DNA of 64,000 bases from positions 32,001-96,000 of the forward strand of contig NZ_JAEULY010000016.1 of assembly GCF_016793595.1 (NCBI RefSeq). The letters are read 5' to 3'. The position numbers and the translations under genes were made by a program. This document shows positions 8,119 to 16,654 of the stretch, piece after piece. The DNA is from Phreatobacter sp. GTDB lineage: Bacteria > Pseudomonadota > Alphaproteobacteria > Rhizobiales > Phreatobacteraceae. The notes below the pieces were generated by a model. The model was not told the DNA's origin. It ran no database searches and saw nothing but the letters and a program-made list of their open reading frames with translations. Positions within the stretch are counted from its first letter, which is position 1; the number at the start of each line of letters is the position of its first letter.

Positions 8119-8140
8119 CTAACGGAATCGGGAGCTCATC

Positions 8141-8410
8141 ATGGCTCACAAAAAAGCAGGCGGCTCGTCTCGGAACGGTCGCGATTCGAATGCACAGCGT
8201 CTCGGCGTAAAGCGCTTCGGCGGCCAGGCGGTCGTCGCGGGCAATATTCTCGTGCGCCAGCGCGGCACCAAGTTCCATCCCGGGACCAATGTCGGCCTCG
8301 GCAAGGACCACACCCTCTTCGCGACCGCTGACGGCCGCGTAGAATTCCGAACGAAAACGAACAACCGTACTTACGTGTCGGTCGTTCCGATGATTGCCGC
8401 CGCAGAGTAA
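8141..8410 (+). CDS. rpmA: 50S ribosomal protein L27
   Basis: An 89-residue L27 of usual length, beginning [17 protein letters not shown] and containing [20 protein letters not shown] and GRVEFRTK. The N-terminal tail reaches the peptidyl-transferase centre of the ribosome. No N-terminal extension of the cleaved Firmicutes type is present. It follows rplU by 70 bases and is followed by a strong terminator, so rplU-rpmA forms its own transcription unit. Confidence 0.97.
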   Translation: MAHKKAGGSSRNGRDSNAQRLGVKRFGGQAVVAGNILVRQRGTKFHPGTNVGLGKDHTLFATADGRVEFRTKTNNRTYVSVVPMIAAAE

Positions 8411-8480
8411 CTGGCGGCACCGACATCGGAGCCGCCGGCGAGATCGCCAGGCAGCTCCGATATCCGAAGGTTCAGGATCA

Positions 8481-8517
8481 AGGGGCGCCAGGCGGCAAGC
8501 CGGCGCCCCTTTTTCTT
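8481..8517 (+). terminator. Rho-independent terminator after rpmA
   Basis: AGGGGCGCC (8481-8489) pairs perfectly with GGCGCCCCT (8502-8510); the loop contains a further GGC/GCC pairing, and the stem runs into TTTTTCTTT. It lies 71 bases past the rpmA stop and is the clearest intrinsic terminator in the window. Confidence 0.9.
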
Positions 8518-8573
8518 TGGCCCTCGGGAATGGTCTTGAGGGTCCATCACACCGGCGGGAAGGAGCCTGTGTC

Positions 8574-9221
8574 ATGACTGCCCTGGAAACCGAACTGGAA
8601 GGCCGCTTGGGCGGCGATCTCAAGGAGAGCAGTATCCCCGTCCTCGAGACGGAGCGGCTGGTTCTCCGTGCGCCGCGTTTCGAGGACGTCCCGTCGATCG
8701 TGGTCGTGGCCAATGATCGTCGGGTTGCCGAAATGACGGCCAACCTTCCGCATCCCTATGCGGCGAAGGACGCGGAGAAATGGATCGCCAACGCCTGGGC
8801 CAGTCCCGACCATCCCTTTCTCATCACTCTCAAGACCAACGGCGCCCTTGTCGGTGCGACGGGTTTCGTGATGCCTGAATTCGGCGATCCCGAAATCGGT
8901 TACTGGCTGGCTGCCGAGCACTGGGGCCGCGGCTATGCGACAGAGGCTGCCCGCGCGGTCGTTGATCACCTGTTCTCAGACCGGGGCGCCGAGGCGGTGG
9001 TGACCTGGGCACGCGTCGTCAATCCGGCCTCGCGCCGGGTCGTCGAGAAGTGCGGTTTCCAGTGGAACGGCGTTGGTCTCGCCCGGCTGAAGGCACTGGC
9101 GAGCTCCGTTCCGGTCGACAAGTTCCGGCTGGAGCGGACGGTCTGGGCCAGCCTCAAGGCCTGGCGCGACCCGATCCTCCGGCGCACGGCGCCGAAGGTC
9201 GTGATCGGCGATCGTGCCTGA
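8574..9221 (+). CDS. GNAT family N-acetyltransferase (RimJ/RimL-like)
   Basis: A 215-residue protein. The pattern ETERLVLRAPRFEDV near residue 24, PEIGYWLAAEHWGRGYATEAARAV near 103 and NPASRRVVEKCGF near 143 is that of the RimJ/RimL group of GNAT enzymes, which transfer acetyl from acetyl-CoA to N-terminal amines or small molecules. The acetyl-CoA-binding signature is GRGYAT. The substrate is unknown. GGAAGGAG precedes the ATG. A second GNAT gene follows after 69 bases; the pair sits behind rpmA, where rhizobial genomes often have such genes. Confidence 0.88.
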   Translation: MTALETELEGRLGGDLKESSIPVLETERLVLRAPRFEDVPSIVVVANDRRVAEMTANLPHPYAAKDAEKWIANAWASPDHPFLITLKTNGALVGATGFVMPEFGDPEIGYWLAAEHWGRGYATEAARAVVDHLFSDRGAEAVVTWARVVNPASRRVVEKCGFQWNGVGLARLKALASSVPVDKFRLERTVWASLKAWRDPILRRTAPKVVIGDRA

Positions 9222-9290
9222 TCGCGGGCTGTCGCTCTGACAAGAAGGTCCGCCGGCCCATGCCGGCGGGCCTCAGCGCCACGGTGGATC

Positions 9291-9860
9291 ATGACCGACG
9301 CGCCTTCCTCGCCCTGGCAGACGGCTGCACCGCTGGAGACGCGGCGGCTGGTCCTGCGCGCCTTCGCCTTCACCGATGTTCCGCGCATAGCCCGCTATGC
9401 CGGCGACCTCTCCGTTTCGCGCATGCTCGCGCGGGTGCCCCACCCCTATACGGAAGCGCATGCCTCGGCCTTTGTCGGCGACATGCTGGCCTCGAACGCG
9501 ACCGGCGATGGTCTCGGCCTCGCCGTCGCGCGAAAGAAGGAGCCGAACGCACTGATCGGCAGCATCTCGTTCACACGCGACGGTGCGACGGCGGAAATCG
9601 GCTGGTGGTTCGGGCCGCCCTATTGGGGGCGTGGCTTTGCGACGGAAGCGGTGACGGCCATGGTCGCGCTGGCCTTTCGCGAGCCGCGCCTCGAAAGGCT
9701 GACGGCTGGGGCCTTCGTCGGGAACGCCGCATCGCTGCGCGTTCAGGAGAAACTGGGTTTCGTGCAGGTTGGCGCTGGCCAGAGGGACAGCCTCGCGCGC
9801 GGCCGCCCCGCCGCCCATATCGATATGGAGCTGACCCGCGCGGCCCACATGCCGCGTTGA
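9291..9860 (+). CDS. second GNAT family N-acetyltransferase
   Basis: A 189-residue RimJ/RimL-like acetyltransferase: LETRRLVLRAFAFTDVPRIA near residue 15, IGWWFGPPYWGRGFATEAV near 100 and NAASLRVQEKLGF near 144. It is clearly related to the preceding gene, which suggests an old tandem duplication. It lacks the extra N-terminal segment of its neighbour. The substrate is unknown. The gene lies on the same strand, 69 bases downstream, and may be cotranscribed with it. Confidence 0.88.
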   Translation: MTDAPSSPWQTAAPLETRRLVLRAFAFTDVPRIARYAGDLSVSRMLARVPHPYTEAHASAFVGDMLASNATGDGLGLAVARKKEPNALIGSISFTRDGATAEIGWWFGPPYWGRGFATEAVTAMVALAFREPRLERLTAGAFVGNAASLRVQEKLGFVQVGAGQRDSLARGRPAAHIDMELTRAAHMPR

Positions 9861-9914
9861 GCGGGACTGTTCGGGCGGCTATGGATGGGCCATGAGCACA
9901 GCGTACCTCGTCAC

Positions 9915-10454
9915 ATGAGCGAATCGTCCATTCCCATCGGCGTCGTCACCGTTTCCGATCGTGCCAGCCGCGGCATCTACGAGGATAAGGGCGGCCCCGG
10001 CATCATCGCCGCGCTGACGGATCTTCTCGCCTCGCCCTGGCATGCCGTGCCGCGAATCATCGCCGATGAGCAGGCGGAGATCGAGGCGGCGCTGGTCGAG
10101 CTTGCCGACCGCGAATCCTGCCCGCTGATCCTGACCACCGGCGGCACCGGCCCCGCGCCGCGCGACGTTACGCCGGAGGCGACCGAAACGGTCTGCGACA
10201 AGATGATGCCCGGTTTCGGCGAATTGATGCGGGCGGTCAGCCTGAAAGTGGTTCCGACGGCGATCCTGTCGCGCCAGACGGCCGGCATCCGCGGCCGCTC
10301 GCTGATCGTCAACCTGCCGGGCAAGCCGTCCTCGATCCGTGAATGCCTCGACGCGGTGATGCCGGCCATCCCCTATTGCATCGACCTGATCGGCGGTCCG
10401 CGGCTGGAGACCGATCCTGCCGTCTGCGTCGCATTCCGGCCAAAGGGCGCATGA
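9915..10454 (+). CDS. mog: molybdopterin adenylyltransferase
   Basis: A 179-residue MogA-type protein starting MSESSIPIGVVTVSDRAS, with LILTTGGTGPAPRDVTPEAT near 75-95 and LPGKPSSIRECLDAV near 140. It adenylates molybdopterin with ATP before molybdate insertion, in the last steps of molybdenum-cofactor synthesis. The GGTGP and PGKPS motifs of the MPT-binding site are intact. The ATG at 9915 is preferred to an in-frame ATG at 9885 because similarity begins there. The cofactor is needed by the nitrate reductase encoded at the right end of the window. Confidence 0.92.
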   Translation: MSESSIPIGVVTVSDRASRGIYEDKGGPGIIAALTDLLASPWHAVPRIIADEQAEIEAALVELADRESCPLILTTGGTGPAPRDVTPEATETVCDKMMPGFGELMRAVSLKVVPTAILSRQTAGIRGRSLIVNLPGKPSSIRECLDAVMPAIPYCIDLIGGPRLETDPAVCVAFRPKGA

Positions 10455-10473
10455 CCGGCTGAGCGGTAATCCC

Positions 10474-10498
10474 GGGCTTGGCGGCGCACCGCAAGCCC
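10474..10498. other. hairpin between mog and the P1 peptidase gene
   Basis: GGGCTTG (10474-10480) and CAAGCCC (10492-10498) form a 7-bp stem that continues inward with CGG/CCG. No T-run follows. It may be a weak terminator of mog or part of the peptidase leader. Confidence 0.35.
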
Positions 10499-10540
10499 CG
10501 CCTAGTCTCGCGGCCCTGTCATTACGCCCGGGAGACTTCG

Positions 10541-11641
10541 ATGGATCGTCGCGATTTCACCTCAGCAGCACTCGGAGCAGGCGTCATGTCGTCCCTCGTA
10601 TCCGCCGCCAATGCCCAGACGCCGGGTGCGCCGTCGCTCGACGCCGTCCGTGCGCGCACGATGGGCGGCGCGATTACCGACGTTCCCGGCGTGAAGGTCG
10701 GCCATTTCACCGATGAGCGCCGGCCGACCGGCTGCACGGTGATCATGACCGAGGAAGGCGTGGTCGGCGGTGTCGATGTGCGCGGCGCGGCCCCGGGCAC
10801 CCGCGAGACGGATCTGCTCAACCCGACCAACCTTGTCGACAAGGTCCACGCCGTGATGCTGGCGGGCGGCAGCGCCTTCGGTCTCGATGCCGCGACCGGC
10901 GCCGTTCGCTGGCTGGAGGAGAAGGGCTTCGGCTTTCCGGCCGGCCCGACGCGCGTGCCGATCGTGCCCTCGGCCATCCTGTTCGACCTCGGCGTCGGCG
11001 ATCACCGCGTCCGGCCCGACGCGGCGGCCGGCTACAAGGCCTGCGAGGCGGCGACCACGAACCCACCGGCCGAAGGTTCGGTCGGTGCCGGCGCCGGCGC
11101 GACGGTGGGCAAGCTCTGGGGCATGAACCGCGCCATGAAGGGCGGCATCGGCACGGCGGCGGTCAAGGTCGGCAAGGTGACGGTCGGCGCCATCGTGGCG
11201 GTCAACGCGGTCGGCGACGTCATCGATCCCCGCAGTGGCGAGGTCATTGCCGGCACGCGCAGCGCCGACGGCAAGACCAAGATCAACCTCACTGCTTCGG
11301 TGCTCAAGGGCGAGCTGCCGCCGGGACTTCAGCCGGGCATGGCGACGACGATCGGGGTGCTGGCGACCGACGCCCAGTTGACCAAGGCGCAGGCGCAGAA
11401 ACTCGCCCAGCATGGCCATGACGGGCTCGCGCGCACCATCGACCCGATCCACACCATGTGGGACGGCGATACGATCTTCTGCCTCGCGACGGGCAAGAGC
11501 GGCGTCACCGGCAACATGATGGCGCTCGGCGCCATCGCCGCGCAGGTCATGGCGGCGGCGGTGGTGCGGGCGGTGCTCGCTGCCAAAGGAGTCAGCGTTC
11601 CTGGCGGGCCGACGATCCCCTCGGCGGCTGAGTTCGGCTGA
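10541..11641 (+). CDS. P1 family (S58, DmpA-like) peptidase
   Basis: A 366-residue protein with a Tat-like signal (MDRRDF followed by a hydrophobic segment to about residue 26, ending ANAQ), so probably exported. The body matches the P1/DmpA aminopeptidase family, N-terminal-nucleophile hydrolases that cut themselves into two chains: ITDVPGVKVGHFTDERRPTG near 45, MLAGGSAFGLDAATG near 106-120, and ATTIGVLATDAQL near 268, where the nucleophile Thr would become the N-terminus of the beta chain. Family members remove N-terminal D- or beta-amino acids; the substrate here is unknown. The ATG at 10541 is preceded by GGGAGA. The gene stands alone, convergent with the thiolase. Confidence 0.88.
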   Translation: MDRRDFTSAALGAGVMSSLVSAANAQTPGAPSLDAVRARTMGGAITDVPGVKVGHFTDERRPTGCTVIMTEEGVVGGVDVRGAAPGTRETDLLNPTNLVDKVHAVMLAGGSAFGLDAATGAVRWLEEKGFGFPAGPTRVPIVPSAILFDLGVGDHRVRPDAAAGYKACEAATTNPPAEGSVGAGAGATVGKLWGMNRAMKGGIGTAAVKVGKVTVGAIVAVNAVGDVIDPRSGEVIAGTRSADGKTKINLTASVLKGELPPGLQPGMATTIGVLATDAQLTKAQAQKLAQHGHDGLARTIDPIHTMWDGDTIFCLATGKSGVTGNMMALGAIAAQVMAAAVVRAVLAAKGVSVPGGPTIPSAAEFG

Positions 11642-11739
11642 GCGCTCTATGGCTTCCGTTCCATCGCGTTTTGCACGCTGTTCGCGCGCTTCTCTTCACG
11701 CGAGCCGGTGCCCACTTCGCTCGAAAACGCTTCAGCGCG

Positions 11740-12906
11740 TCAGCGCAGGCGCTCGAGCACGCTCACATAGTTGGCGACCGCTGCGCCGCCCATGTTGAAG
11801 ATGCCGCCGAGCTTGGCGCCGTCCACCTGAATGCCGCCGGCCGTGCCCATGAGCTGCATCGATGAGAGCACGTGCATGGAGACACCCGTCGCGCCGATCG
11901 GGTGGCCCTTGGCCTTGAGGCCGCCCGACGGATTGACCGGCAGCCTGCCGTCCTTCTGCGTCCAGCCTTCCTTGATCGCCCTTGCGCCCTGACCCTCGGG
12001 AACAAGGCCCATGGCTTCGTACTCGATCAGTTCGGCGACGGTGAAGCAGTCGTGGGTCTCGACGAAGGAGAGGTCCGAGAGCTCGATGCCCGCCTCGCCC
12101 AGCGCCTTGCCCCAGGCCTGCGTGCAGCCCTCGAACTTCAGGATGTCGCGCTTCGACATGGGCAGGAAGTCCTGCACATGGGCATGGCCGCGGAAGGCGA
12201 CCGCCTTCTTCATCTTCAGGGCCGTCGCCGTATCCGTGATGACCAGCGCCGCCGCGCCGTCCGAAACAAGCGAGCAGTCCGTGCGCTTCAGGGGGCCTGC
12301 AACGAAGGGGTTCTTCTCGCTTTCAGTGCGGCAGAACTCGTAGCCGAAATCCTTGCGCATCTGGGCATAGGGATTCTCGACGCCGTTCTTGTGGTTCTTC
12401 GCCGCGATCAGGGCGAGCGCGTCGGACTGGTCGCCCCAGCGCTGGAAGTAGTTATGGGCGATCTTGCCGAAGACCCCGGCGAAGCCCGCCGGCGTCTCGC
12501 CGTCCTCGGGCAGGTAGGATGCGCGCAGGAGATTCTTGCCGATCTCCGGACCCGGCGTCTTGGTCATCTGCTCGACGCCGACCACCAGCACGACGCGGGC
12601 GTCGCCCGCCTTCACCGCGCGCACCGCCTGGTGCACGGCGGCGGAGCCCGTGGCGCAGGCATTCTCGACGCGCGTCGCCGGCTTGAAGCGCAGGCGCGGA
12701 TCGGCCTGCAACACGAGCGAGGCCGTGAAGTCCTGCGGCGAGAAGCCTGCGTTGAAATGGCCGAGCAGGATTTCGTCAACGTCATCCGGGCCGATGCCGG
12801 CATCGGCCAGCGCCTCGTTGGCGACGCGCACGATCAGGCTCTCGACGGTTTCGGCGTCGAGCTTTCCGAAGGGCGTGTGGGCCCAGCCAACGATGCAGGC
12901 GGTCAT
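11740..12906 (-). CDS. thiolase / acetyl-CoA acetyltransferase family protein
   Basis: A 388-residue thiolase-superfamily enzyme of the SCP2/type-II subgroup. The acyl-binding Cys lies in ENACATGSAAVHQA, and the C-terminal active-site boxes are present as VETHDCFTVAELIEYE (His and Cys), NPSGGLKAKGHPIGATG and NMGGAAVANYVSVLER. Such enzymes condense or cleave acyl-CoA; members with the THDCF box often act on branched or sterol-like substrates, or remain uncharacterised. The start at 12906 is the conserved MTACIVGWAHTPFGKL. GAGGAG precedes it on the minus strand. It has no beta-oxidation neighbours, so the substrate cannot be inferred. Confidence 0.88.
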   Translation of the reverse strand: MTACIVGWAHTPFGKLDAETVESLIVRVANEALADAGIGPDDVDEILLGHFNAGFSPQDFTASLVLQADPRLRFKPATRVENACATGSAAVHQAVRAVKAGDARVVLVVGVEQMTKTPGPEIGKNLLRASYLPEDGETPAGFAGVFGKIAHNYFQRWGDQSDALALIAAKNHKNGVENPYAQMRKDFGYEFCRTESEKNPFVAGPLKRTDCSLVSDGAAALVITDTATALKMKKAVAFRGHAHVQDFLPMSKRDILKFEGCTQAWGKALGEAGIELSDLSFVETHDCFTVAELIEYEAMGLVPEGQGARAIKEGWTQKDGRLPVNPSGGLKAKGHPIGATGVSMHVLSSMQLMGTAGGIQVDGAKLGGIFNMGGAAVANYVSVLERLR

Positions 12907-13183
12907 GGAAGGCTCCTCGAAAAGACGGACGGGTAAATACACTATAGGTCGGTGCGCGGGCCTTCGCCATCGCCCGTCCGGCGCATGGCTGGTGCGCCCG
13001 TCCACGATAGTGCGCGGATGCGGCCAAGGCCATGCTTTGGCCGTCTTCCAATCGTTAGAGGGCTGGGCCGTCTCCTTCCTGCCGGGGCCGGCCGACCGGC
13101 CGATGCGCGCCGGGGACCGCTGGCGAAACAAGGCCGAAGCAGGTAAACAGGTCCCCGACCCGGCGCCGCTTCCCACGAAGGTC
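12907..13183. other. divergent intergenic region, thiolase / carboxypeptidase
   Basis: About 280 bases between two divergent starts. On the minus strand TATAGT near 12940-12945 is a possible -10 box for the thiolase gene. No gene or repeat is seen. Confidence 0.35.
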
Positions 13184-14653
13184 ATGCAATTGCGGATCAG
13201 TACCCCTGTTCTTGCCGCGGCGCTTGCCATGTGCGTCGCTCTGCCAGTCCGGGCGCAGCAGGTCGGTCCGACCATCGTCGTCGATGCCGCCACGGGACAG
13301 GTGCTTCAGGCCGACCGCGCCGGCATGCCCTGGCTGCCCGCATCGCTCACCAAGATGATGACCGCCTACGTGGCCCTGAGACAGGTGCGCGCCGGCCGGG
13401 CGACCATGAACACGGGCCTCACGGTTTCGCAGCGTGCCTTCCGATCCGCGCCGTCCAAGATGGGCTTCCGCCCCGGCACCGTCGTCACGCTCGATAACGC
13501 GCTGAAGATCATCATGGTCAAGTCGGCCAATGACGTCTCGACCACCATCGCCGAGGGCATAGGCGGGTCGGTCGAGGGTTTCGCGGGCATGATGAACGCC
13601 GAGGCTGCCCGTCTCGGCATGACCGCGACCCGCTTTGCCAATCCACATGGCCTGCCCGGCGGCTCGCAGCAGACCTCGGCGCGGGACATGGCTGTCCTCG
13701 CTCGCGCGCTCATGCGCGAGTTTCCCGAGCACTCGCTGCTCTGGCGCATGCCGGCGATCCGCTTCGGCAACCGCGTCATGCGCAACCACAACCACCTGAT
13801 CGGCCGCTATCAGGGTGCCGACGGGTTCAAGACCGGCTTTACCTGCGCCTCCGGCTTCAACGTGGTGGCCACCGCCACGCGCGGCGGCCGGCAGCTCATC
13901 GTCGTCGTGCTCGGCGCGACCTCCGCGCGCGGTCGCGCGGAGACGGCCGCCGGGCTGTTCGAACGCCATTTCGTCAGCTATGGCGGCGGCAGCAATGTCG
14001 ATGGCGTCGCCAATGACCTGTCCTCCGGCCCGCCCAATATCCGCGATCAGGCCTGCCGCCGCCGCGGCCGCGGTCCGGCCTATATCGAAGCTGGCGAGGA
14101 GCTCGACAACGAACCGGTCGCGATGAATTCCGGCGATCCCGGCAATCTCAGCGTGGCGCAGATGTTCGCCGCGCCCGCTGGCCAGCGCCGGTCGGCGACC
14201 GTCAACGCTTTCGCCGCGATTCCCGGAGCGATTCCCTCGCTGCTCGGCCCCTACCGCCCGAGCATGGACCCGGTTCCGGTCTTTACCGGCGATGCCGGCC
14301 CGGTGGCAGCGCCCGCCACGGCGCTTGCGTCCCACGGTTCTCGCGCCGTGACGCTGCCGGCGACGACCTCGCCGGGCAGCGTGACGATCACCACGACCAC
14401 TGCGCCAGGCGCGATCCGTGCGGGCGTCGCTCCGGCTGCGCAGCCTCCGGGGCAGCCGGTGCGCCCAGGCGCCATCGGCGCGCCGATGGCCTTGCAGGGT
14501 GCCGCCGTGCCGACGCCCCGGCCGGCCGATGCGCCCCGTGCCGCCACCCGTTCCGGTTCCCGCGAGGCGCGTCCCGCCCGCAATGGCCGCCCGGCTGCCG
14601 CGCAGGGCAGCCGCCAGTCATCGCAGCCGGCGCGCAACCGCCCGCGCTCGTGA
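13184..14653 (+). CDS. D-alanyl-D-alanine carboxypeptidase (PBP5/6 type)
   Basis: A 489-residue protein with a signal peptide (about residues 1-24). The three penicillin-binding motifs are in order: Ser54-Leu-Thr-Lys57, Ser114-Ala-Asn116 and Lys216-Thr-Gly218. The enzyme removes the terminal D-Ala from peptidoglycan pentapeptides in the periplasm. After the catalytic domain (to about residue 270) the usual PBP5 C-terminal domain is not recognisable; instead there is a long Ala/Pro/Thr/Arg-rich, probably disordered tail (about 340-489), common in rhizobial homologues. It overlaps the next gene by 4 bases (GTGA), so the EamA transporter is translationally coupled to it. Confidence 0.93.
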   Translation: MQLRISTPVLAAALAMCVALPVRAQQVGPTIVVDAATGQVLQADRAGMPWLPASLTKMMTAYVALRQVRAGRATMNTGLTVSQRAFRSAPSKMGFRPGTVVTLDNALKIIMVKSANDVSTTIAEGIGGSVEGFAGMMNAEAARLGMTATRFANPHGLPGGSQQTSARDMAVLARALMREFPEHSLLWRMPAIRFGNRVMRNHNHLIGRYQGADGFKTGFTCASGFNVVATATRGGRQLIVVVLGATSARGRAETAAGLFERHFVSYGGGSNVDGVANDLSSGPPNIRDQACRRRGRGPAYIEAGEELDNEPVAMNSGDPGNLSVAQMFAAPAGQRRSATVNAFAAIPGAIPSLLGPYRPSMDPVPVFTGDAGPVAAPATALASHGSRAVTLPATTSPGSVTITTTTAPGAIRAGVAPAAQPPGQPVRPGAIGAPMALQGAAVPTPRPADAPRAATRSGSREARPARNGRPAAAQGSRQSSQPARNRPRS

Positions 14654-15537
14654 GCCCGCATTCGGTCGGCATAGGCATCGGGCTGGCCCTCGTCTCGGCG
14701 AGCGCCTACGGCTTCAATATCGTCTATGCGCGCATGGCGACGCAGGCCGGCGTCTCGGCCGCTGATCTCGTCTTCCTGCGCGTCTTCCTGATGATGGGTA
14801 TCGCAACCGCCGCGATCGGGATGATCGGCGGTTCGTTGAAGGTCGAACGTCGCGACTGGCCGCCGCTCGTCGCGGTGGGCGTCGCCTCGGCCGGCGTCGG
14901 ACTTGCCTATTTCTTCGCCGTCTCCTTCGTGCCGATCGGCGTCGCGGCGATCATTTTCTATACGTTCCCGCTACTGATCCTGCTTGCCAGCCCGTTCATC
15001 GAGGGCATTCCCTTTACGGCGCGACGGCTCGGCGTCTTCGCACTGGCCTTCGCCGGGCTGGCCATCGCCATCGGTCCTGCGCTCGGTGGCATCGATATGC
15101 GCGGCGTGCTGCTCGCCGCGCTCGCCAGCGTCATCGCCGCCTGCCAGTTCTTCGCGGCCGCGAAGGCGGGCGCGCGCATCGCGCCGCCGGCCCTCCTGTT
15201 CTGGTCGCATGTCATCATCATGCCCATCGCCGGCATCGTGGCGCTGTCGGTCGGCACGACCGGCTGGGGCGCGATAGCCGGCGCCTGGTTTGCCTGCGCC
15301 ATGACCATTCTCGGCTATCTCATCGGCTTCGCGCTGCAGATGCTGGCCGCCCGGCACGCGCCCGCGGCCTTGATCGGCCTTGTCTTCTGCCTCGAACCGG
15401 TGGTGGCCATCGGCTTTGCCGGCCTGATCCTTGGCGAAACGCTGACCGGTGCCCAGATGATGGGAAGCCTGCTCGTCCTCTCGGCCCTTGTCGCTTCCTC
15501 CATCACGGAATTGCGGCGGAGGCCAGCACCTGTCTGA
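14650..15537 (+). CDS. EamA/DMT family transporter
   Basis: A 295-residue membrane protein with about ten hydrophobic segments in two repeated halves, the drug/metabolite transporter (EamA) layout. It starts with GTG, overlapping the stop of the carboxypeptidase gene. The second half contains the LVFCLEPVVAIGFAGLILGE pattern common in EamA domains. Family members export amino acids, metabolites or drugs; the substrate cannot be predicted. The cobW gene follows after 4 bases, so carboxypeptidase, transporter and GTPase are likely one operon. Confidence 0.88.
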   Translation: MSPHSVGIGIGLALVSASAYGFNIVYARMATQAGVSAADLVFLRVFLMMGIATAAIGMIGGSLKVERRDWPPLVAVGVASAGVGLAYFFAVSFVPIGVAAIIFYTFPLLILLASPFIEGIPFTARRLGVFALAFAGLAIAIGPALGGIDMRGVLLAALASVIAACQFFAAAKAGARIAPPALLFWSHVIIMPIAGIVALSVGTTGWGAIAGAWFACAMTILGYLIGFALQMLAARHAPAALIGLVFCLEPVVAIGFAGLILGETLTGAQMMGSLLVLSALVASSITELRRRPAPV

Positions 15538-15541
15538 CCCG

Positions 15542-16654
15542 ATGACCGAAACGCCCTCGCCTCGCCGGCCGCGGCCGCCAATCCCCGTCACCGTGCTGAC
15601 GGGCTTTCTCGGCGCGGGCAAGACGACGCTGCTCAACCGCCTGCTTGCCGACGAGGATATGAAGGACACCGCCGTGCTCATCAACGAGTTCGGCGAGATC
15701 GGCCTTGATCACCTGCTGGTGCGCACGGTGGACGAAGGCATCGTCATGCTGTCGTCGGGCTGCGTCTGCTGCACCGTGCGCGGCGACCTTGTCTCGGCGC
15801 TGGAGGATCTGCTGCGGGCGCTGGACAACGGCCGGATCGAGCCCTTCGCGCGCGTCGTCATCGAGACCACAGGCCTCGCCGACCCCATTCCGGTGATCCA
15901 CACGATGATGGCGCATCCCTATCTGGCCATGCGCTACCGGCTGGATGCGGTGGTGACCGTGGTCGATGCCCTGAACGGGATTGCCACCCTCGACGCCCAT
16001 CCGGAGGCGGTGAAACAGGCGGCGGTCGCCGACCGGATCATCGTCTCGAAGACCGATCTCATCGACAGCGAGCAAAGGCGCGCTGCCTTCTCCAATCTCG
16101 AAGCGCGGCTTGCCGCGCTCGCGCCTTCGGCGATCCGGCTCGACGCCGCCAGGGGTGAAGCGACGGCCGCGGCGGTTCTGGCGGCGGGCCTCTACGATCC
16201 CGCGACCAAGACGCCGGATGTCGCCCGCTGGCTCAATGACGAGGCCCTGTCGGGCGGCGACGATGCCGCGCATGGCCATGACGACGGCATCCGCGCCTTC
16301 TCGCTGACCAGCGATCGGGCCATGGGCTCGGCCGCCTTCGACATGTTTCTGGAATTGCTGCGGGGTGCGCACGGGCCGCACCTGCTGCGGGTGAAGGGCG
16401 TGGTGAAGATCGCCGAGTTTCCGGACCGGCCGGTGGTCGTTCATGGCGCGCAGCATGTGTTCCACCCGACCACCGTGCTCGATGCCTGGCCGGACGGCGA
16501 TGCGCGCACGCGTCTGGTTTTCATCCTCAAGGACATGGATCCGGCGGTGATCCGCGCGCTGCACGACGCCTTTCTCGGCATCACCCGCCCCGACCAGCCG
16601 GACCGGGCGGCGCTGACGGACAATCCGCTGGCAATCCCGGGTCTGCGGTTCTAG
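15542..16654 (+). CDS. CobW/COG0523 family GTPase (metal chaperone)
   Basis: A 370-residue GTPase. The P-loop GFLGAGKTT is at residues 21-29, the metal-binding Cys-Val-Cys-Cys motif at 74-77 (SSGCVCCTVRGD), SKTD is the base-specificity motif, and a CobW C-terminal domain covers about 265-355. COG0523 proteins insert Zn, Co or Fe into client proteins using GTP; which metal is served is not apparent, and there are no cobalamin genes or Zur box nearby. A His-rich stretch (AAHGHDDGIRAF) near 245 could bind metal. Its stop codon shares the palindrome CTAG with the stop of the convergent gluQ gene. Confidence 0.9.
   Translation: MTETPSPRRPRPPIPVTVLTGFLGAGKTTLLNRLLADEDMKDTAVLINEFGEIGLDHLLVRTVDEGIVMLSSGCVCCTVRGDLVSALEDLLRALDNGRIEPFARVVIETTGLADPIPVIHTMMAHPYLAMRYRLDAVVTVVDALNGIATLDAHPEAVKQAAVADRIIVSKTDLIDSEQRRAAFSNLEARLAALAPSAIRLDAARGEATAAAVLAAGLYDPATKTPDVARWLNDEALSGGDDAAHGHDDGIRAFSLTSDRAMGSAAFDMFLELLRGAHGPHLLRVKGVVKIAEFPDRPVVVHGAQHVFHPTTVLDAWPDGDARTRLVFILKDMDPAVIRALHDAFLGITRPDQPDRAALTDNPLAIPGLRF

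Noticed and set aside
11666-11730. GCGTTTT and AAAACGC inverted arms between the P1 peptidase and thiolase genes
   Set aside because: Only 7 bases per arm with about 50 bases between; likely chance or a decayed intergenic repeat, with no second copy noticed in the window.
15538-15541. Possible metal or cobalamin riboswitch or Zur box before the CobW GTPase
   Set aside because: Only four bases separate it from the EamA gene, so there is no leader to hold one.
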